Position numbers and translations under genes: made by a program. Positions 4,993 to 6,320 of a stretch of 6,320 nucleotides of DNA are shown one piece after another. The stretch is from Bryobacteraceae bacterium (GTDB taxonomy: Bacteria; Acidobacteriota; Terriglobia; Bryobacterales; Bryobacteraceae): assembly GCA_030039005.1 (NCBI GenBank), contig JASHQT010000320.1, forward strand, positions 1 through 6,320, written 5' to 3'. Within the stretch, counting starts at the first letter, position 1, and each line of letters starts with the position of its first letter. Below the pieces are notes generated by a model. It saw only the letters and a list, made by a program, of their open reading frames with translations, was not told the origin of the DNA and searched no databases.

Positions 4993-6320
4993 ATGCCAGA
5001 GCCCGCCGCACCGCCGTCCGCGATTCCGGTCCAAGGGTACGGCCGCGCTCTGCGCTTCGTGCTTCCCTATTGGCCGCGGCTGCTCCTGGTGCTGCTGGCC
5101 GGGGCCGCCGCGACCAGTTTCAGCCTGCTGCAACCGTACATCTCCAAACTCCTCATCGACGATGCGCTGCTGAAACGCAATTGGCACATGCTGCTGGTGG
5201 TCAGCGGGCTGATGTCGGCCGTCACGGTGGTGGGATTCGCGCTCAACATTCTCTCCAGCTATCAATACGTGCGCGTTTCGGCGACCGTACTCTTCGACAT
5301 GCGTCTGGCGCTCTACCGGCACCTGCAAACGCTCTCGCCGCGCTTTTGGGCCAGCCGGAAGCTGGGCGACGTGGTGTCGCGCATTAATAACGATATTGGG
5401 GAAGTCCAGCGCATCTCCGCGGATAGTTTGCTGAGCGTGCTCTCCAACGTCGTCTTCCTCATCGGCAGCGCGGCCATCATGATCGCGCTCAGCCCTAAAC
5501 TTTTTCTGGTCAGCTTGGCCGCTGTGCCCGCCGGCGTGTGGGCGCTCGAACACTACCGTCATCGCCTGGCCGCGCGCGTGCGCGCACTGCGGGAGAGCAG
5601 CGCCGACATCGGCAGTTTTCTGCTGGAAACCTTGCTCGGGATTCGTTTAATCGCCGCGTCGCGGGCCGAATCGCGCGAAGTGGAGCGCTTCCGCGCCCAC
5701 AACCAGAGCTTCCTGGACGCGTTGATGCGGATGCAACTGACGTCGTTTTTGTCCGGCGCGGTCCCGGGAACCATTCTCACGCTCTCCACCGCCGCGCTGT
5801 TTCTCTACGGCGGCAAGCTGGTGATCGACGGCGCGCTCAGCGTAGGTTCGCTGGTCGCGATCATGGCCTATCATCTGCGTCTGCTTTCGCCGGTGCGAAA
5901 CCTGATGAGCTTGTACAGCAATCTGGTCGCCGGCGGCGTTTCGCTTTCGCGCGTCTGGGAACTGTTCGACACGCGGGCTGAGATCGTCGACCGCGCCGAT
6001 GCCGCGCCTTTAACCCGGGTGCGCGGCGAGATCGAGTTCGATCGGGTCTCGTTCGGCTACGCGGGTGAGGCCGTGATCGAGGATCTTTCGTTCCGCGTGG
6101 CGCCCGGCGGCATCTGCGCCATTCTGGGACCCAGCGGCGCGGGGAAATCCACACTCGCCGATCTCCTGGTGCGGTTCTACGACCCGGATGCGGGCGCGAT
6201 TCGCATCGACGGACGCGATCTGCGCGACGTCCCGCTCACCGATCTGCGCCACGCCGTTCTGTTGGTGGATCAGGCGCCGTATCTTTTCCACGCCAGCATT
6301 CGCGAGAACATCGCTTACGC
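4993..6320 (+). CDS. qhpF: ABC exporter with fused transmembrane and ATPase domains, probable QhpF (cut by window edge)
   Basis: The first 442 codons are present and the frame is open to the window end. After a short Pro/Ala-rich N terminus the protein has a type I exporter membrane domain with hydrophobic segments near residues 28-48, 65-87, 145-166, 168-185, 252-272 and 281-300. An intracellular-loop segment runs RFWASRKLGDVVSRINND (117-134). The ATPase domain begins near 345 with an aromatic A-loop position in FGY (Y356), a perfect Walker A GPSGAGKST (379-387) and a Q-loop VDQAPYLF (Q427). The signature motif, Walker B and H-loop lie beyond the edge. Half-transporters of this type work as homodimers in the inner membrane. 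In known qhp loci QhpF is the exporter implicated in carrying the crosslinked gamma subunit to the periplasm, and the divergent position beside qhpA supports that role. From sequence alone it could be another peptide, lipid or drug exporter, so the family is certain but the substrate is inferred from context. Confidence 0.88.
   Translation, partial: MPEPAAPPSAIPVQGYGRALRFVLPYWPRLLLVLLAGAAATSFSLLQPYISKLLIDDALLKRNWHMLLVVSGLMSAVTVVGFALNILSSYQYVRVSATVLFDMRLALYRHLQTLSPRFWASRKLGDVVSRINNDIGEVQRISADSLLSVLSNVVFLIGSAAIMIALSPKLFLVSLAAVPAGVWALEHYRHRLAARVRALRESSADIGSFLLETLLGIRLIAASRAESREVERFRAHNQSFLDALMRMQLTSFLSGAVPGTILTLSTAALFLYGGKLVIDGALSVGSLVAIMAYHLRLLSPVRNLMSLYSNLVAGGVSLSRVWELFDTRAEIVDRADAAPLTRVRGEIEFDRVSFGYAGEAVIEDLSFRVAPGGICAILGPSGAGKSTLADLLVRFYDPDAGAIRIDGRDLRDVPLTDLRHAVLLVDQAPYLFHASIRENIAY

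Noticed and set aside
4873..5562. Minus-strand open frame of 229 codons under the exporter
   Set aside because: It is antisense to the exporter membrane domain and has no motif.

Overview
The window holds most of a quinohemoprotein amine dehydrogenase (QHNDH, qhp/pea) locus. QHNDH is a periplasmic enzyme that oxidises primary amines. It carries two c-type hemes and a quinone cofactor, cysteine tryptophylquinone (CTQ), made from residues of its own small subunit. The identification rests mainly on a 114-residue gamma-subunit precursor that keeps every residue needed for the four internal thioether crosslinks. It is supported by a diheme alpha subunit, a seven-bladed propeller beta subunit and a SPASM radical SAM enzyme beside it.

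Layout: five genes are packed on the minus strand, in transcription order qhpA (alpha, 4876-3143), qhpD (radical SAM crosslinking enzyme, 3132-1678), qhpC (gamma precursor, 1681-1337), qhpB (beta, 1330-230) and the first 75 codons of qhpG (flavin monooxygenase, 226 to beyond position 1). Junctions are +10, -4, +6 and +3 nt, so this is almost certainly one translationally coupled transcript. A 116-bp divergent intergenic region (4877-4992) separates it from a plus-strand ABC exporter gene (qhpF, 4993 to beyond 6320), cut off just after its Q-loop. There is no gene-free stretch over 300 bases and no tRNA, rRNA, CRISPR array or mobile element. The long plus-strand frames across the operon are antisense shadows of GC-rich genes.

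How the genes work together (from knowledge of the Paracoccus/Pseudomonas systems): QhpC is made in the cytoplasm with a non-Sec leader. QhpD binds it and installs three Cys-Asp/Glu thioethers. QhpG is the flavoprotein thought to hydroxylate the future CTQ tryptophan. A subtilisin-like protease (QhpE, not in this window) removes the leader. QhpF exports the crosslinked peptide to the periplasm, where it joins Sec-exported QhpA and QhpB. The usual AraC-type regulator (QhpR) is also absent and may lie outside either edge.

Organism: a Gram-negative-type bacterium is implied by the periplasmic cytochrome c enzyme. Base composition is GC-rich. The alpha signal peptide ending in LLAQAQ followed by a Pro/Ala-rich linker is reminiscent of Acidobacteriota, but this is a weak impression and a proteobacterial host is not excluded.
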